From assembly GCA_944470555.2 (NCBI GenBank), contig OX104134.1:9155248-9219247 (forward strand): a stretch of DNA of 64,000 nucleotides, given 5' to 3'. Source of the DNA: Heterobilharzia americana (Eukaryota; Platyhelminthes; Trematoda; Strigeidida; Schistosomatidae). Positions 23,311-34,626 of this stretch are shown in pieces (position 1 is the stretch's first letter; the number at the start of each line of letters is the position of its first letter). Made by a program: the position numbers and the translations under genes. The notes beneath the pieces were generated by a model. It worked only from the letters and a program-made list of their open reading frames with translations. It was not told where the DNA came from and made no database searches.

Positions 23311-23699
23311 TAGTAATATTCAGTCATTTTCAAAGTTTCGTATAAAATTCCTATGCAAAAAACATGCTTCTTGGGGACAGGTTGCTTCAGTCCAGACTTA
23401 TTCACCCACCCGAATGCACAAGTATAAAAATATCGTTAGGATGAAGCATGGCAGCAAAATGGGTATTCAAAAGTGGACAAGATGGAAAGGCGGAACTATT
23501 GTCCTCGTATTACCGGAAGTCTAGTATTTAATATCATTATTACACATAGTTTGAAAGCAGTAATCCCATAGTTGCACCTTGTTTCTTTTGTGAGAATAAT
23601 AAGGAGAGGTCTGTAACTGAAAATTGATCTGAAAATCCCCCCGATCACCCTATTTGACTGTATTGACATTTGTTTTAAGATTTTTACCCTCGTTATGGA

Positions 23700-24345
23700 T
23701 GGTGTACCTTTGACCCTGGCCGGTGTAATGTTATTTGCTTGTTTGACCGTCCCCTTTGACCTTTTACTCAGTACTTGCCTTTGTGTGATTCAGACTTATC
23801 GTGAATGTTTCACTTTCCTATTGAGTGACGCTTAACTGTTGACAAGGTGATGTTGTTTTGTTGTGCCCGGCATTTTTGTTTTGGTCCAACCTATGGTTGT
23901 GCTGTGATTGACTGTTTGTCTTTTGACTGTCTACTGGAAACGTTTATTTGTTGATTTGATCCCGGTAGACAGAGTTTTGACCCTTTTTGTCGGGAATATT
24001 CTTATTGACTGTCAGTAGGTATTTGCACCGAGAAAGTTCTGCATTGTATAGTTACCCAACGGCACTGTTGGGTACCACAGATTTTGTTACGAATCTACTA
24101 CTGAATTATTACAAACCGAGTTTTGATATTTTGATCCGGCCTTTGACTGTGCGTCACTCGCGTAAGCTAGGGAGCTATACAGTAGAACGCAGGAACCAGT
24201 CAGACTCATGTCAGTTGGCACCGTCTAGTTACTTCCCGCGTTCAGGCCAAGATTATTGGATTCTAGTCGCTACAAGGTCCACGAATTAATTTTTGCGTGT
24301 TTTCCGCCACCTTTTGGTCTCCGTTGGTTGCAGAACTAATTAATA
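23700..24345 (+). repeat. Repeat F, plus copy
   Basis: Diverged (about 60-65% by eye) counterpart, in inverted orientation, of 25300-25985. Shared words are 'TTGACTGTCTACTG(G/C)AAACG' (23922), 'AACGTTTATTTGTTGATTTG', 'GGGAATATTCTTATT' (23989) and 'TTGGTTGCAGAACTAATT' (24328, versus TTTGGTGCAGAGAAATTC). It is rich in TTTGACTG-like words. It ends in (AAT)n. It may be an LTR or 5' UTR of an unidentified retroelement. Confidence 0.55.
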
Positions 24346-24369
24346 ATAATAATATATCTCATACAGCAA

Positions 24370-24645
24370 GTTACGTGAAAACAAACCAGTTTACAGGTCT
24401 GATCATTTTGGTAATGTGGACTGAATGTTACCTGCAATATGAAGGTATACAATAGACACCGTTCTTCCCAGTACACAAGAGGTGCGTCTAGAGTAAGAAC
24501 GTTAATGCATCAAAGAATGAAACAGATGAACACCAGCATAACTGTTCGTCATACCGAGGCAAGCTCAGTTCGAAAGTAGGAAATACTCGGCTATTGTTTG
24601 AATCTTCCAATATTCTTGAAGGTGGGGCGGGTGGTACAGCTATGA
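24370..24645 (-). repeat. Repeat G, copy 1
   Basis: Matches 33670-33880 in inverted orientation: 'CAATATTCTTGAAGGTGGGG' (24608), 'TCGGCTATTGTTTGAATCTTCC' region, and 'GATCATTTTGGTAATG' (24401). Near its left end it shares the 'CCAGTTTACAGG' word with family R, suggesting related 3' ends. No coding content is seen. Confidence 0.6.
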
Positions 24646-24678
24646 CCAATTCATGATAAAAGTTCCTAATCTTGCTGA

Positions 24679-25005
24679 ATATTGGACTGCGAGCCAGTTA
24701 TCTGCATTTTTCTACCGCGGCGGAGAGACATAAAGGACTTGTTTGAGTCGCACAGGGGCAACGTTTCCGGTTTCTTTAAGTTCTTTCCCTCTTTCTTCTG
24801 GCGTTTTAGTGCCGGTGCACTCTGCATGCCCGACATAACTTCTTCCAGTTTCAGTATAGCTGTCGGTTTTTTGAAGTTTAATCCTTTCGCGAAAACCCTA
24901 CACTTCCATCGAGCTTAATTCTGCAGCTGGGAGAACAATCATCAACTTTTGTCGATCGATGGCCGGCGGTGCCTCATTTATAGTTTCCTTCTTCTTTGCG
25001 GGCAT
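24679..25005 (-). pseudogene. Unidentified ORF downstream of repeat F
   Basis: A Lys-rich, Met-initiated 35-codon frame starts at 25005 ('MPAKKKETINEAPPAIDRQ', then 'KLMIVLPAAELSSMEV') and stops at 24898. A second frame continues to about 24679 with Lys/Arg-rich sequence ('LKRQKKEGKNLKKPETLPLC'). It lies about 300 bp downstream of the minus-strand F copy, where the gag of an LTR element would start. I do not recognise the family. A broken retroelement gag-like frame is my inference; chance is the alternative. Confidence 0.35.
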
Positions 25006-25299
25006 CTATCCTCCATAAATCTGCTGAAATTATTAAGTTGAGTTTTTCGAAATTTGTTGGGAGTAGCCTCTTTGGTTTTAGTGGGTGTTTTTACCAGGGG
25101 TTCCTTTTTTTACCGTCTTCATCAGTCTACATTTCAGATGCTTGATTCATCGTGTGTATCGGCCAATTTCCTGATAAGCCTGCGGAGTCATCCTCTTGGA
25201 CATCGTTTGCAGATTTCTCAAGATGCCATTCTTACTCCGACTGTTGGAAAGTGAGTCCACAGACGAAGATGTTAACTAGTAATCTGAATTTCTCTGCAC

Positions 25300-25985
25300 C
25301 AAATGTTAAAAACTGTCGTAATGACCAAAACGCAATCATTTCAGTCTGAACGTAGAAAAAATTCGACGGAACCAAGCTAACGCGATCCAGACAATTCACT
25401 GCGTTTTACCACATAGTTTCTCAAACTATCTTGATTCACACGCAGTCAAAGTTTGTTGTAACAATATGAAAGTAAGAATTGACATGATGAATCTGTGATA
25501 CATCAGTAGTAAATCCTTTGTAATATTAGACAACAGGTCATACTAAAATTACCAATAGACCTCAACAATGCCGCAGGGTGACTGTACAGCCCACAAAGTG
25601 CCCTGACACGGAATGCGTACTAAAAATCGGTCGGCCAAATACAATCGTTGGGTACGTCAGAATGAATAAGAATGTTCCCAACAAGATTATATCAGAAATC
25701 TGTCCGCAAGAATCAAGTAATAAATAAACGTTTGCAGTAGACAGTCAAGGCAAGCGGTCACTTCACAGAGCAACCTCAAGTTGGGCCAAAGCAAAATACT
25801 GGGAACAGTAAAACAAAGCGATACTGTCGACAGTACAGCATCACACAACAGAAAAAATGAAGTGCTTATGATTAGTAATCATCAAAACAAAGACGCACTA
25901 TGAGTGTAAAGTCAAAGAAGACGAGCAAATGACAAAATAAAATTACGTCTGCTTGAGTTAAAAACACGATGCCCATAATGACAAT
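25300..25985 (-). repeat. Repeat F, minus copy
   Basis: Inverted, diverged counterpart of 23700-24345. On the minus strand it contains 'CTTGACTGTCTACTGCAAAC', 'GGGAACATTCTTATTCATTC' and finally 'AACATTTGGTGCAGAGAAAT' (about 25310). The last resembles the unpaired leader just after a 5' LTR, but no paired LTR is present. The space between the two F copies holds the unidentified ORF and repeat G. Confidence 0.55.
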
Positions 25986-25994
25986 AATAATGAA

Positions 25995-26320
25995 TATCTT
26001 CATTCTGAAGTTATGAAGTTAACATGAGAGAAGCCAGTTTACAGGCCTCATCAAATTCATAATTGCAGAGGAACATAAAAGGTTCCAGTAGTATTGAATG
26101 ATACAGAGGGAGGATATTAAACTCTATCATGATATCGAGTATCTAAATGCCATGAAAGTGGCAGGAAAATATCTCTTTACAGTACATACATATCGTTCTG
26201 AGTCTAGATCATTCCTACTCACAATTCCTTCTTCATATCAAATGGAGCAATATTCGGTGTTTGCGTTATGAGTAGTCGAGACGATTCGCCCATCTACAAA
26301 ACCCAATGTTTCGTCAGATA
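25995..26320 (-). repeat. Repeat family R, copy R5 (decayed)
   Basis: Begins with the antisense 3' end 'GAGAGAAGCCAGTTTACAGG' (26026) and later 'GTGTTTGCGTTATGAGTAGT' (26258), matching R3 at 43723 and 44154. The middle is shortened and heavily diverged. Confidence 0.6.
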
Positions 26321-27239
26321 AACGCCCGTTTCAACGGCAATTCTTATGTTCGTAGCTTTGTAGACAAAAAATAACTTACTTCAGTGGTTTCGAGAATAAG
26401 TGAGTATCCATACAATCATTTAATCCAGGTGAATGTCTAAGTTCAGATGTTTCTCACTCTTCAAGTGTTACCTTTCCCAGCAACTCAGGCCGATAATGCT
26501 GGAACTATCTGTTGTGGTAGACGCAATTAAAAGCTGAAAGAATCGTCGTTCAACAGTGGTGGATTTTACACGTGTGTAAAACTTCACAGATTTCACATTA
26601 AAGTGTGCAGCTCTGTCAAGGAGATACACTGCCATTAATTGACTTCTATTGGATGGGTTGATACAAGGCAAAGTACTAGAGAAATCTGTTGCATATCATT
26701 ATTATGAATGTGTGGCCGTTAGGTAAAGTGATCTCTCGGATTTGCTTGCCTGCCCAGATTTCCACTGCATTTGTCACGGACCAGAAATCGGAAACCAGTT
26801 ATTGTGCTCGAGGTTCCGTGTGTGTTATTATTTAGGGTACTGTTAGGGAGGTGAGTTGGTTGTTAAGCTGTTCAAGAAACAGAAAATCGGAGAGGCCTAG
26901 TTGGATACCTCTAACATCATTTTCCAGTATTAAGTGCGAAGTAGGATTTCCAGTAAGTTGATACGTTTTGATCAAACTAATACTTAGAACTTCTCGTCAG
27001 GCTGATACTGAAAAGAGAAGAGAAAAGAAAGCGCAAGGAGAAACTGGGCAATGGAACACCGCGTAAAACAAACTAGGAGGAGAAGTTCTTGTCTTTTTAA
27101 AGCCATTCGAACTATATGTAAGCTTTGATTTGTTTATATGAGAATGAATCTTCCTTTTTTCTTACACGAAGTTCATGCGGGTTATTAGATAGGCAGTTTG
27201 TCAGTAACCTCAAAGGGAACAACGGTTACGTATTTGTAC
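26321..27239. other. No recognised feature
   Basis: About 900 bp with short frames only (for example 26468-26671 on the minus strand) and no motif. Nothing further is supported. Confidence 0.4.
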
Positions 27240-27289
27240 TGCACAATCCAACCAGATGGACTAGTAATCAAACACCCTTTATGAGTGCA

Positions 27290-27976
27290 TTGAGGTAAAA
27301 AGTACTTGAAATTTATGATAGCTTTACTGTATACGTTCTAGGATGCTTTCATTAGCCCAGAACGTATAGATATTGCCTAGGCGAGTGATAGAGTGATCAT
27401 CTGTTAGGAGCTTATTAAGTGCAGAACAAAAGGTAGATAATGTGCCTGCAGTACGTATTTCCCCAGGGAGTCTATTTCAGATGTGAGGGAACCCACTGAT
27501 GAAGAAGTTTCTTCGCAATTTGGTCTTACAACACTCATTTTTCGTTAATAGGTTGTGATTACGTAAATAGTGAGTACATGCTACAACTATTTTAATTTCC
27601 GGGCCACATGAGTGCACTTGCTTACGAAGTAATTTATAGTAAAATATAAGGTTCATTCTAAGTCGCCTCTTCCAGAGAGGTTCCAGTCCTAGTATGTTGC
27701 ATCTCTAGATGTAGTGTGGGCTGCAGTCAGCTCCTAGTGCCCTTAGTGCAAAGTGGCGTGGTACTCCTTCAATTGTTCCTCTGTCGCTTATACGAAGATA
27801 AACGGACAGTACTCTGAAATTGGACGGATGCTCACTTTGTAGAGTAGGACCCTTGATTCAGTGCTATAAAAGTAACGGACGATACATCCAAGGGTCCTAC
27901 GTGACTTAGATGTGATACAAGCCGTCTGCTCAGAGAATGTTAAGTCACTGGAATATCTAAGACCAAGATCCAGCAC
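27290..27976 (-). pseudogene. CR1-like LINE C-terminal domain
   Basis: Frame 27976-27788 ('MLDLGLRYSSDLTFSEQTAC') leads, after a frame change, into 'LGLEPLWKRRLRMNLIFYYK' and 'FPHI*NRLPGEIRTAGTL'. The same domain appears on the plus strand at 35600-36000. It marks the end of the coding part of the element. Confidence 0.8.
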
Positions 27977-28278
27977 TGAAGAACGTCTAGGTAGCTTTTG
28001 CCTATGCTAAGCCAACCGCATTTATCAATATTGAACTGAAGATGGGACTCGTCACACCATTTAGCAACTTCACCTAATTCTTGTTGAGCGGTGGACGGCG
28101 TATTACCTAGTTCATGGGTGCAACATGAGTATACAACCTTAAGGTCATCAGCGTATAGGAATGTTTCCCCTACAGTGAAGCATTTGCACACACTATTAAT
28201 ATAAGTTATGAACAACAAAGGTCCAAGGACACTACCCTGTATTACTCCACTAGTTATGAGCCTAGGTGTAGACTGCAT
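27940..28278 (-). pseudogene. CR1-like LINE RT, catalytic half (YADD)
   Basis: 112 codons starting inside the palm with 'SGVIQGSVLGPLLFITYINS' near residue 11 and catalytic 'FLYADDLKVVYS' near 40, then 'WCDESHLQFNIDKCGWLSIG'. The catalytic aspartates are intact, but the domain is cut from its fingers by a stop and from its thumb by a frameshift at about 27960. Confidence 0.88.
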
Positions 28279-28283
28279 AGAAT

Positions 28284-28928
28284 TTACTTTGACGAGTTGG
28301 CTCCGATCACTAAGAAATGATTTTGGCCAATGAAGTAAAGGGTCATGGATGCCAATCGATTGTAGCTTATCAAAGAGAATACTGTGTGCACCTTGTCAAA
28401 TGCCTTTGATATATCAAAGTATAGAATGATGACGATTTTACGTGCCTCGTGGCTACTAGTGATAAGGTTGAGGAAGTCGAAATGGCAAGTAATGCAAGAC
28501 CTGTTTTTAATGAAACCATGCTGAGACATTGTGATGGGATTTTCGCTAAGTCGGTAGTCAGACATGCCGCTCTTAATCACTTTTTCCATGATTCGGGAGA
28601 CGACTGGCCTTATGTTGATAGGTCTGTAGTCCCCAACATTTGCTTTGTCACCGGACTTGTAGCAAGGAATTATAAAGCCAGTTTTCCACTCACTGGGATA
28701 CTCCCCACTTATCATCGATAGTGCGAATATCTTAAGCAAGGACAGCGGCATTTCATCACCACTGTTTCTGGTGGCTATTGAGTTTAGGCCATCTATCCCT
28801 GTACCTGTCGATAGCTTCAGGTTTTTGATAGCCTCAGCGATACTTTTGACAGTGAACTCCACTCTAGTACATGAACTAGTGGTAATTGGAGTGAAGCTAG
28901 TGAGGGCATTAGGGTTGAAATTAGACAA
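28284..28928 (-). pseudogene. CR1-like LINE RT, N-terminal half
   Basis: 214 codons with fingers motifs 'LKLSTGTGIDGLNSI' near residue 37, 'WKTGFIIPCYKSGDKANVGD' near 81 and 'YRPINIRPVVSRIMEKVI' near 101, then 'QHGFIKNRSC' and the palm-A 'ILYFDISKAFDKV'. It then slips into a non-homologous frame after about residue 180. The other half is at 28278-27940. Confidence 0.87.
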
Positions 28929-29145
28929 TGACTAGCTAAACAGTTCACCAATCTTGAGGGGATCGCTGTGAACCACCCCATTATGTAGTAGATAGGCTAC
29001 ATCCGTTGATGGCTTCAGATGTTTACTTGTGTATTCTAGAGCCACTTTTGAGAGCAACGATCTCTTCGTTTACTGCGTGTTTCCCACTTAGTGTCTTGAT
29101 AGGTTCTTAGGTCTCATGAATTAAGCGCGGTGACATGAAGTCTTT

Positions 29146-30273
29146 CTACGAGTGGTAATATGATGATAATTTCCTAAGTTTATTGCGGAATATTTTAGGG
29201 ATGTATGGGTCTGGCCCCTTATAAACCCTGTCTTCACGGGAGCAACAGCATCTAGACACAGCTCTATATTTCTGTAGAAAAGTGAGTGTGCCTGTTAATG
29301 AGACTGTGGTAAAGTGGTCATCCCATGGAAATCCCCTGAGTAGCCCGATGAGTACTTCCCACTCTATATTCTTATAGCTTCTATGCCGAGTATAATTTGA
29401 AGATTGTTTATTTTTCTCATTGGGAGGAAGAATTGGCAGGCAATGGTCACTGTTGGAAAATTCGCTGCTAACGTGGGTAGTGACAGGGATGATGTCACAG
29501 CAAAAGACTAGGTCTAGCATACTATCTACACGCGTGGGTTGCTGGATGTATTGCTTCCAGCCACAAGTATCTGCTACAGCAAGTGGTTCATCAAATCGTT
29601 GTGGGCCGCGACCGACCTCCCAGTTAACTTCAGGTAAGTTAAAGTCGCCTGCAATCAGTTTGAAGTCAACAGTGAGGGGCCCAGCGTGGGAAATGATCTA
29701 GCCATCAGTTCATCATTTTCTTTGTTGAATATGGCGCTCTATACACACAGCCGATGAGGATTTTGTAGTTGGTGCCGTTCGTAAGGATCCAAAGTGAATC
29801 CGGCAGATCATTGAAGATATCATCTTCAATCTTATTTGAGGTAGCAAGGCTGCACACATAGATCAGACAGCCTCCACCACGCTTGGGGTCATGATCAGTG
29901 CATACAGAGCATAATCACCTATACACAGGTCCACGTCTACGATTGAGTCACTACACCATGATTCGGTAACTGATAATGCAGTGGGTTTGGTTAGCAAGAC
30001 TATTGCTCTAAGGTCGTATATTTTCCTAAGTAACGAGCGAGCATCAATAAGTGAAAGCGCGAAAAGGCTACTATGGCTTGCAAAGTAACTTACCATGTCT
30101 CTTAAGCCTCGGTAAGTGGAAGAATTTCTGGTATTCAGTTCGCTAGACGATGCACTACCTATGTCTCCGACGTGATAGGACTCAGCAGTGGGGTGTGCCG
30201 GTGTGACTGGTGAGCTTCTGTCTCTCACAAGTATATGATTACTTAGTTTTTCACGGCACTTATAGGTTCTCAA
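29146..30273 (-). pseudogene. CR1-like LINE endonuclease, broken
   Basis: Apurinic-type endonuclease of the element. The first frame (30273-29863) carries 'LIDARSLLRKIYDLRAIVLL' and 'PTALSVTESWCSDSIVD' (catalytic Glu context), with 'CIGDYALYALIMTPSVVEA' at its end. The last frame (29520-29146) carries 'MLDLVFCC', 'SEFSNSDHCLPIL' (the S-D-H motif) and the linker toward RT. The middle (29860-29530) is in other frames with stops. Confidence 0.8.
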
Positions 30274-30851
30274 CGTGCACCTCCTTTTTACTGTTGGCGT
30301 AAGTCGAGGAAATCGGCTCCAGCCCCGTGTTATCAGAGGGTCCTACATATTGTGCGGGATCCGAAAAAAATCTTGATGGGGCTCATAAGTGGGGAAGTTT
30401 CTTGCAGGGGTGTACATCTGTTCCCAAAGTATTGACTAGGATTGTCAAGATGCACAGCTGAACAGTGGTTAGGTGTCTGTGGTATGCAGGACATTTGAGC
30501 GTTCGGTACGCTACTCGACACCACGTTATGACCCCTGTGATTAAGGGGACGTCGCCCGAAGGAGTGTCTCGTGTGATGCAACCTCGAGTTGTCGTGGCAC
30601 TCATTTCTAAAAAAAGGGTTTGACTGGAAACTCGCTTTTTGGGTTGGTGTATTACTAGTGTCTTAGCTATGAAATATTCCCAGTCATTAGAAAGCACGCG
30701 CCTGGAATGGTCCTTCTTCAAAAGCGTTTTAGCTTTAAATGGTGACGCTTCGCCCGGACTTCTGAGCTTTCTGTCACCCAGAGGTCTTCTGTTTATGGTA
30801 ACCTTAGGGGTACCACTGGTTTTCTTTTTACGATGAACTGAAGGATCAGGT

Positions 30852-31175
30852 TCACTTGTAGCCAGATTTGACTGGGACTGTTATACCGCGTAGGAGGTTT
30901 ATCCAACAGAAGTACTGACCATGCCAGCACTTTCTGATGGTCTGTTCGTGCACACAGCAGTCTCTGTGTTTAAGGGGGATGAAATGGTCAGACTGCTCCT
31001 TTTTGTTTTCTGCGTTGTTTTGTGCAATAGCAATATTTTTAAAGCTGCCATGTAACCTTATGTGGTCCTGTAGTTTAATAAATCTTTTAGCGTCGAATGA
31101 AGTAGTGAACTTGAAGATCATGGGGCAGCTAGACTGCACTGACCTTTTGCGGAGGCGCTTACAGTCACAGCGCAT
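30852..31175 (-). pseudogene. CR1-like LINE ORF1, middle part
   Basis: A 107-codon frame with 'MIFKFTTSFDAKRFIKLQDH' followed by 'IRLHGSFKNIAIAQNNAENK', resembling an RNA-binding fold region of LINE ORF1 proteins. It follows the previous piece with a frame change. Assignment is by position and composition. Confidence 0.55.
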
Positions 31176-31255
31176 TCGTGTTATACCGCATGAGTTAATA
31201 CCTTTGTCTTAACTACATCCAGAGGTGGGATATCAGGTATGTTATAAACGATGGC

Positions 31256-31642
31256 CTATTGGGACGACGATAGTCTCTTCATTACCTCCGTCGCCAAGTG
31301 GTCTATTAAATTTTCTGCTTTCACCACATGGTCTTCAACTAAATCCTCATGCTTCCCTAGAAGATATGCTAGTGGATGGAAATCCTCAACTATCCCCCGA
31401 ATCCCTTCCACCATGATCTTAATGCTATTGATTTCTTTCCTGTGGTCGTTAATACTGCTACTCATGACTGATATGATGTCTTCGGTTCTGACAAAAGGCG
31501 TGGGGCATACCAGATCATCGAGATCTGAGTTACACGGAGTAACAATGCTTCTGTCACACAGAAGAGCACTGGAATGACCAAGTCTTTGCTTTTTCTCACT
31601 AGAGCAGTCGATCTTAGAACGTTTAGCCCTAGATCTTCCCAT
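31256..31642 (-). pseudogene. CR1-like LINE ORF1, N-terminal part
   Basis: A 128-codon frame starting 'MGRSRAKRSKIDCSSEKKQR' and continuing with an acidic, probably helical segment ('SSSINDHRKEINSIKIMVEG'). Its position 5' of the endonuclease and its basic start fit an ORF1 nucleic-acid-binding protein. The end is a premature stop; ORF1 remnants continue at 31175-30852 in another frame. Confidence 0.65.
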
Positions 31643-31645
31643 TTA

Positions 31646-32375
31646 AAAAGACGTTAAAATCGAAGCTTTTTGTTAAAATAGAAAAACAGCGAACGGCTAT
31701 ACGCAGTATACCGAAACGTTGGTTAAGCAGTATGTGAGAATAGCTGAGCCGTAAGCCAAATATATGGGATAGACTGAAGTATTACTACAAAAATATAGTA
31801 GTAAGTAGTCAGACACGACGGTAAATCTGCAAATTGATATAATCAAGAACCATGTGGAAAAGAAGCACATAGATTTGACTTTACAGCGTGATGCATGAGA
31901 GTGAGAAGATTCAAATGAGTACCAATAGTGCCGAATATAGTGCTCAGAAGGGGCTTTCAAGCCAGTTTTTCCGTTGCACCGGCCACCAAAATCCCACTAG
32001 ACGAGTAAGGATGCCTCCTAATGCATTCGGTCATGGCTCTGTCTACGCACCTGAATCCCTGACCCACATCACCTACTTCAAGATAGTCAAGTTCGCAGTA
32101 TGCATTCTGTTCGCCTCATAATGGTTATCTTCTGATGTTTGTATCCTAATATGTACATCATAGATCTCCTAAGTCTGTGTACGAGGAGTTTTTTTACCAC
32201 AATTGATCCATGTGAAGATATACGTTCGTTTCCGTCTGGTGAATGAACTTCAAAAGGTCTGCTGATTGAACTCGCCACTCCACTTCCGCTAACGTTTTCG
32301 ATGGTATCCATCGTGTCGCCTGTCGACAATCCTAGAAGTTACGAATTACCCAGCCGATGTCCAAGACAGCATATC
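31646..32375. other. No recognised feature
   Basis: About 730 bp between two LINE pieces. The 77-codon plus frame (31888-32121) and 80-codon minus frame (32087-32329) have no recognised motif. This could include 5' UTR of the CR1-like LINE, which reads leftward from about 31645. Confidence 0.4.
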
Positions 32376-32379
32376 CGCT

Positions 32380-32745
32380 AACCGAAACTTTCCTTGGGGC
32401 CTACTAATACAAAACGAAGGACTTGCGTACGAAGCAAGATGCAAAAGACTAGAGTCACTCTGGCTAAGACGCCTGAAGCTCAACCTAACCTTTCTTTTTC
32501 GTCTTTCATTTGGAAACTCTAAAACGAAACAGACCATCACTTTTAGATCAATACAGGCATGTAACCTGAGTAATAGCGAGTAAACCATCTCAATAAATAA
32601 GTATCGCTCAGGACCTCGATGTAGGTTTTTCATATTGCAATACAGTATGACGTGGAACAAACTTCCCGCTCCTGTGCGAGCATGTCGATCTCTCGGCCAG
32701 TGAATTTCTCCTATCTGACGACTCTCATCAATTCATTGACGGCCA
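32380..32745 (+). pseudogene. C-terminal tail of another Jockey/CR1-type LINE
   Basis: In one plus-strand frame: 'EGLAYEARCKRLESLWLRRL', then 'LFRLSFGNSK' and 'YRSGPRCRFFILQYSMTWNK' followed by 'LPAPVRACRSLGQ'. The 'R-S-G-P-R-C-R-F-F..R-..-W-N-x-L-P' pattern is the conserved end of many Jockey/CR1-type LINEs. It differs from the tail at 27290 and 35600, so this is a separate family. One stop interrupts it. Confidence 0.72.
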
Positions 32746-33669
32746 AACCACAAACGGTAATGCCATGTACAATGGTGCTACTGGTACCTAAACTCAATAG
32801 AGACTAACAACACTGACAAAAGTATACAATGCCGAAAACTAAACGCATTAGTTAAAGTCTAATTTCTAAAAAAGGAACCAGACCAAGAGTGAACAGAGAG
32901 TGGGGTGCGATACGGTTTGCAGCAGTGAACTCTGTGGCTACTCTAATGTAACCTACATTTCTTCATAACCTAGCTGATCTCACAACTTAACACCTATTTC
33001 TTAAAATTCTTCCCTTAAAATAATCTCTTTACTTCTGATTGATAAATGAAGTGTTTGTCGGTGCATTTTCATGGCATTTAACATGTTTTATTATTTCCCC
33101 TTTATCGGCGCTTACATGTGGGTACTCTGCACCGACATATTCTTCTGGTAGCCCCGATATGGTGATCATCAACAGGCAACACCATGATTACCCCTCCCCC
33201 GTGACTAGATAAAGGGCGGTTACCATAGAAAAAACCGTGAATTTCATTTAAATGTTTATAACTTCATCAAACGTTCGTACATAGGTTTGTAACAAATGAT
33301 CACTTCGTTGCAATTCCTCTAATCTCTCTATTTCGTAGTAATATCTTAGGCTTCAGACCAGTCTTCATTACTTTCGTGCGCACCTTCATCTTTTTCCACC
33401 TAAGCTTACCTCTAAACAGTTGGTTTTGGATACTTCTTCAAGTAAGTTTTGTAATCAGTACAAATAACTCACCCAGATGTATCACGGTTGATTTACTGCT
33501 GCGCACTTTTGTGCTCCTGTTTCGAATTTTGCCTGCTGCTCGCTTTTGTTATTCACTTTTCAGGTTACGTAACCAGTCCTGCATTCGAATGGAATCCTAG
33601 AGATCGCATTTGTCAGTGTGCACCTTGCCACCAAAACCTTATGACGAACGCACACACCCCAAGGTCATG
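32746..33669. other. No recognised feature
   Basis: About 920 bp. Short plus-strand frames at 33376-33670 lack motifs. No repeat shared with the rest of the window was noticed. Confidence 0.4.
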
Positions 33670-33880
33670 ACTGTGATGCCTGCCCCACCTTCAAGAATAT
33701 TGGAGGATTAAAACGATAACCGAATAATTCCTAATTTCGATTGAGCCTGCTTCAAGACACCTCTTATATGCCACGAATAACGGTATCTAATGTATGGCTT
33801 AACATTGTGCATGATAATCATTTCTCATTACCAAAATGATCAAACCCGTAAACTAGCTTGTATTCATGTAACCTATGTTG
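33670..33880 (+). repeat. Repeat G, copy 2
   Basis: Inverted relative to 24370-24645. Shared words are 'CCCCACCTTCAAGAATATTG' (33687, reverse of 24608) and 'TCATTACCAAAATGATCAAA' (33826). It ends in 'CCCGTAAACTAGCTTGTATT', related to the 3' words of family R. It is non-coding and the element type is unknown. Confidence 0.6.
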
Positions 33881-34038
33881 TATGAAATATAAATTATCAC
33901 CGTAATTTATGAGTAGCGGGACTAAACCCGAAAACACCTTCCCAGACCGACTTGGTACTTGCGTAACTAGCCTTCTGTAATCATTCGTTCACAGCACGCT
34001 GGGCTTCTTAGGCTTGTAGCAGAGGGTGATGGGGTGCT

Positions 34039-34420
34039 TTACAACCTTCCAAACCATGAGTTCAACATTCCACGGGCCTGTGGCTTTTTTGAAGGCAGAA
34101 AAAACCCATTTTCCGTGCCCTTTAACCATCTCTCACTCACCTGAAGTGCCAGTAACGTGACACATTTCGTCACCACATGGCCTCGTCCGCAACTAACACA
34201 TAAGGGTTTCACAACTTCCCCAGCAGGTACCAGCTGTTGTGTACAACATGCCATCTTGCAACTTGATCGCCCACTGCTTTCTGCCAACTATCCAAATCTG
34301 CTTAGCTAAGTACTCGCGCGTGTCGGCACAAACGAGGTCAACTCTGAGAATGTAGTTTCTCAACAGTGCTCCGTTTAGTCCTCGATTGTTTCCGCTCATT
34401 TCATCTGCAACACAGATGGC
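34039..34420 (-). pseudogene. Unidentified coding-like stretch with a Cys/His cluster
   Basis: Two overlapping minus frames (34399-34193 and 34287-34039) read 'KQWAIKLQDGMLYTTAGTCW' and then 'PLCVSCGRGHVVTKCVTLL'. The second resembles a zinc knuckle (C-x2-C-x3-H-x4-C, one residue short of the retroviral-type C-x2-C-x4-H-x4-C). Retroelement gag is a possible origin. I do not recognise the family and no neighbouring pol matches it. Confidence 0.35.
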
Positions 34421-34626
34421 AGTCTTTTTGCTATTCTTTCCGAAGTTTTGCGGACGTTAAGTCTGCGATGTAGTGCATCTGCTCTAACTCTGATGAGCAT
34501 TTTCCATCCAGGTAGTCGACCTTGACACCGTTTCAACACCATTATGTTCTGTTCTAGAACATACCATCAAATCTTGCAGCAAAGCCTGGCTAACCTTACA
34601 CGTCCTTACAGAAAACGTTCAAGTAG

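Larger units (their letters stand above)
27240..31645 (-). mobile_element. CR1/SR1-like LINE, nearly full length, inactive
   Basis: About 4.4 kb on the minus strand with the complete order ORF1 (31642-30390), endonuclease (30270-29146), RT (28928-27940) and C-terminal domain (27976-27290). The clade is indicated by RT words such as 'GVIQGSVLGPLLFITYIN' and 'FDISKAFDKV' and by a C-terminal domain of 'LEPLWKRR...NRLPGEIR' type, as in schistosome CR1-like elements. Stops and frameshifts split every domain. The 3' end near 27240 is approximate. Confidence 0.88.

Noticed and set aside
34475..34500. Second hammerhead at CTGATGAGC
   Set aside because: No GAAA box or stem II partner follows. Similar CTGATGA words at 15932 and (minus strand) 25125 also lack the second core box.
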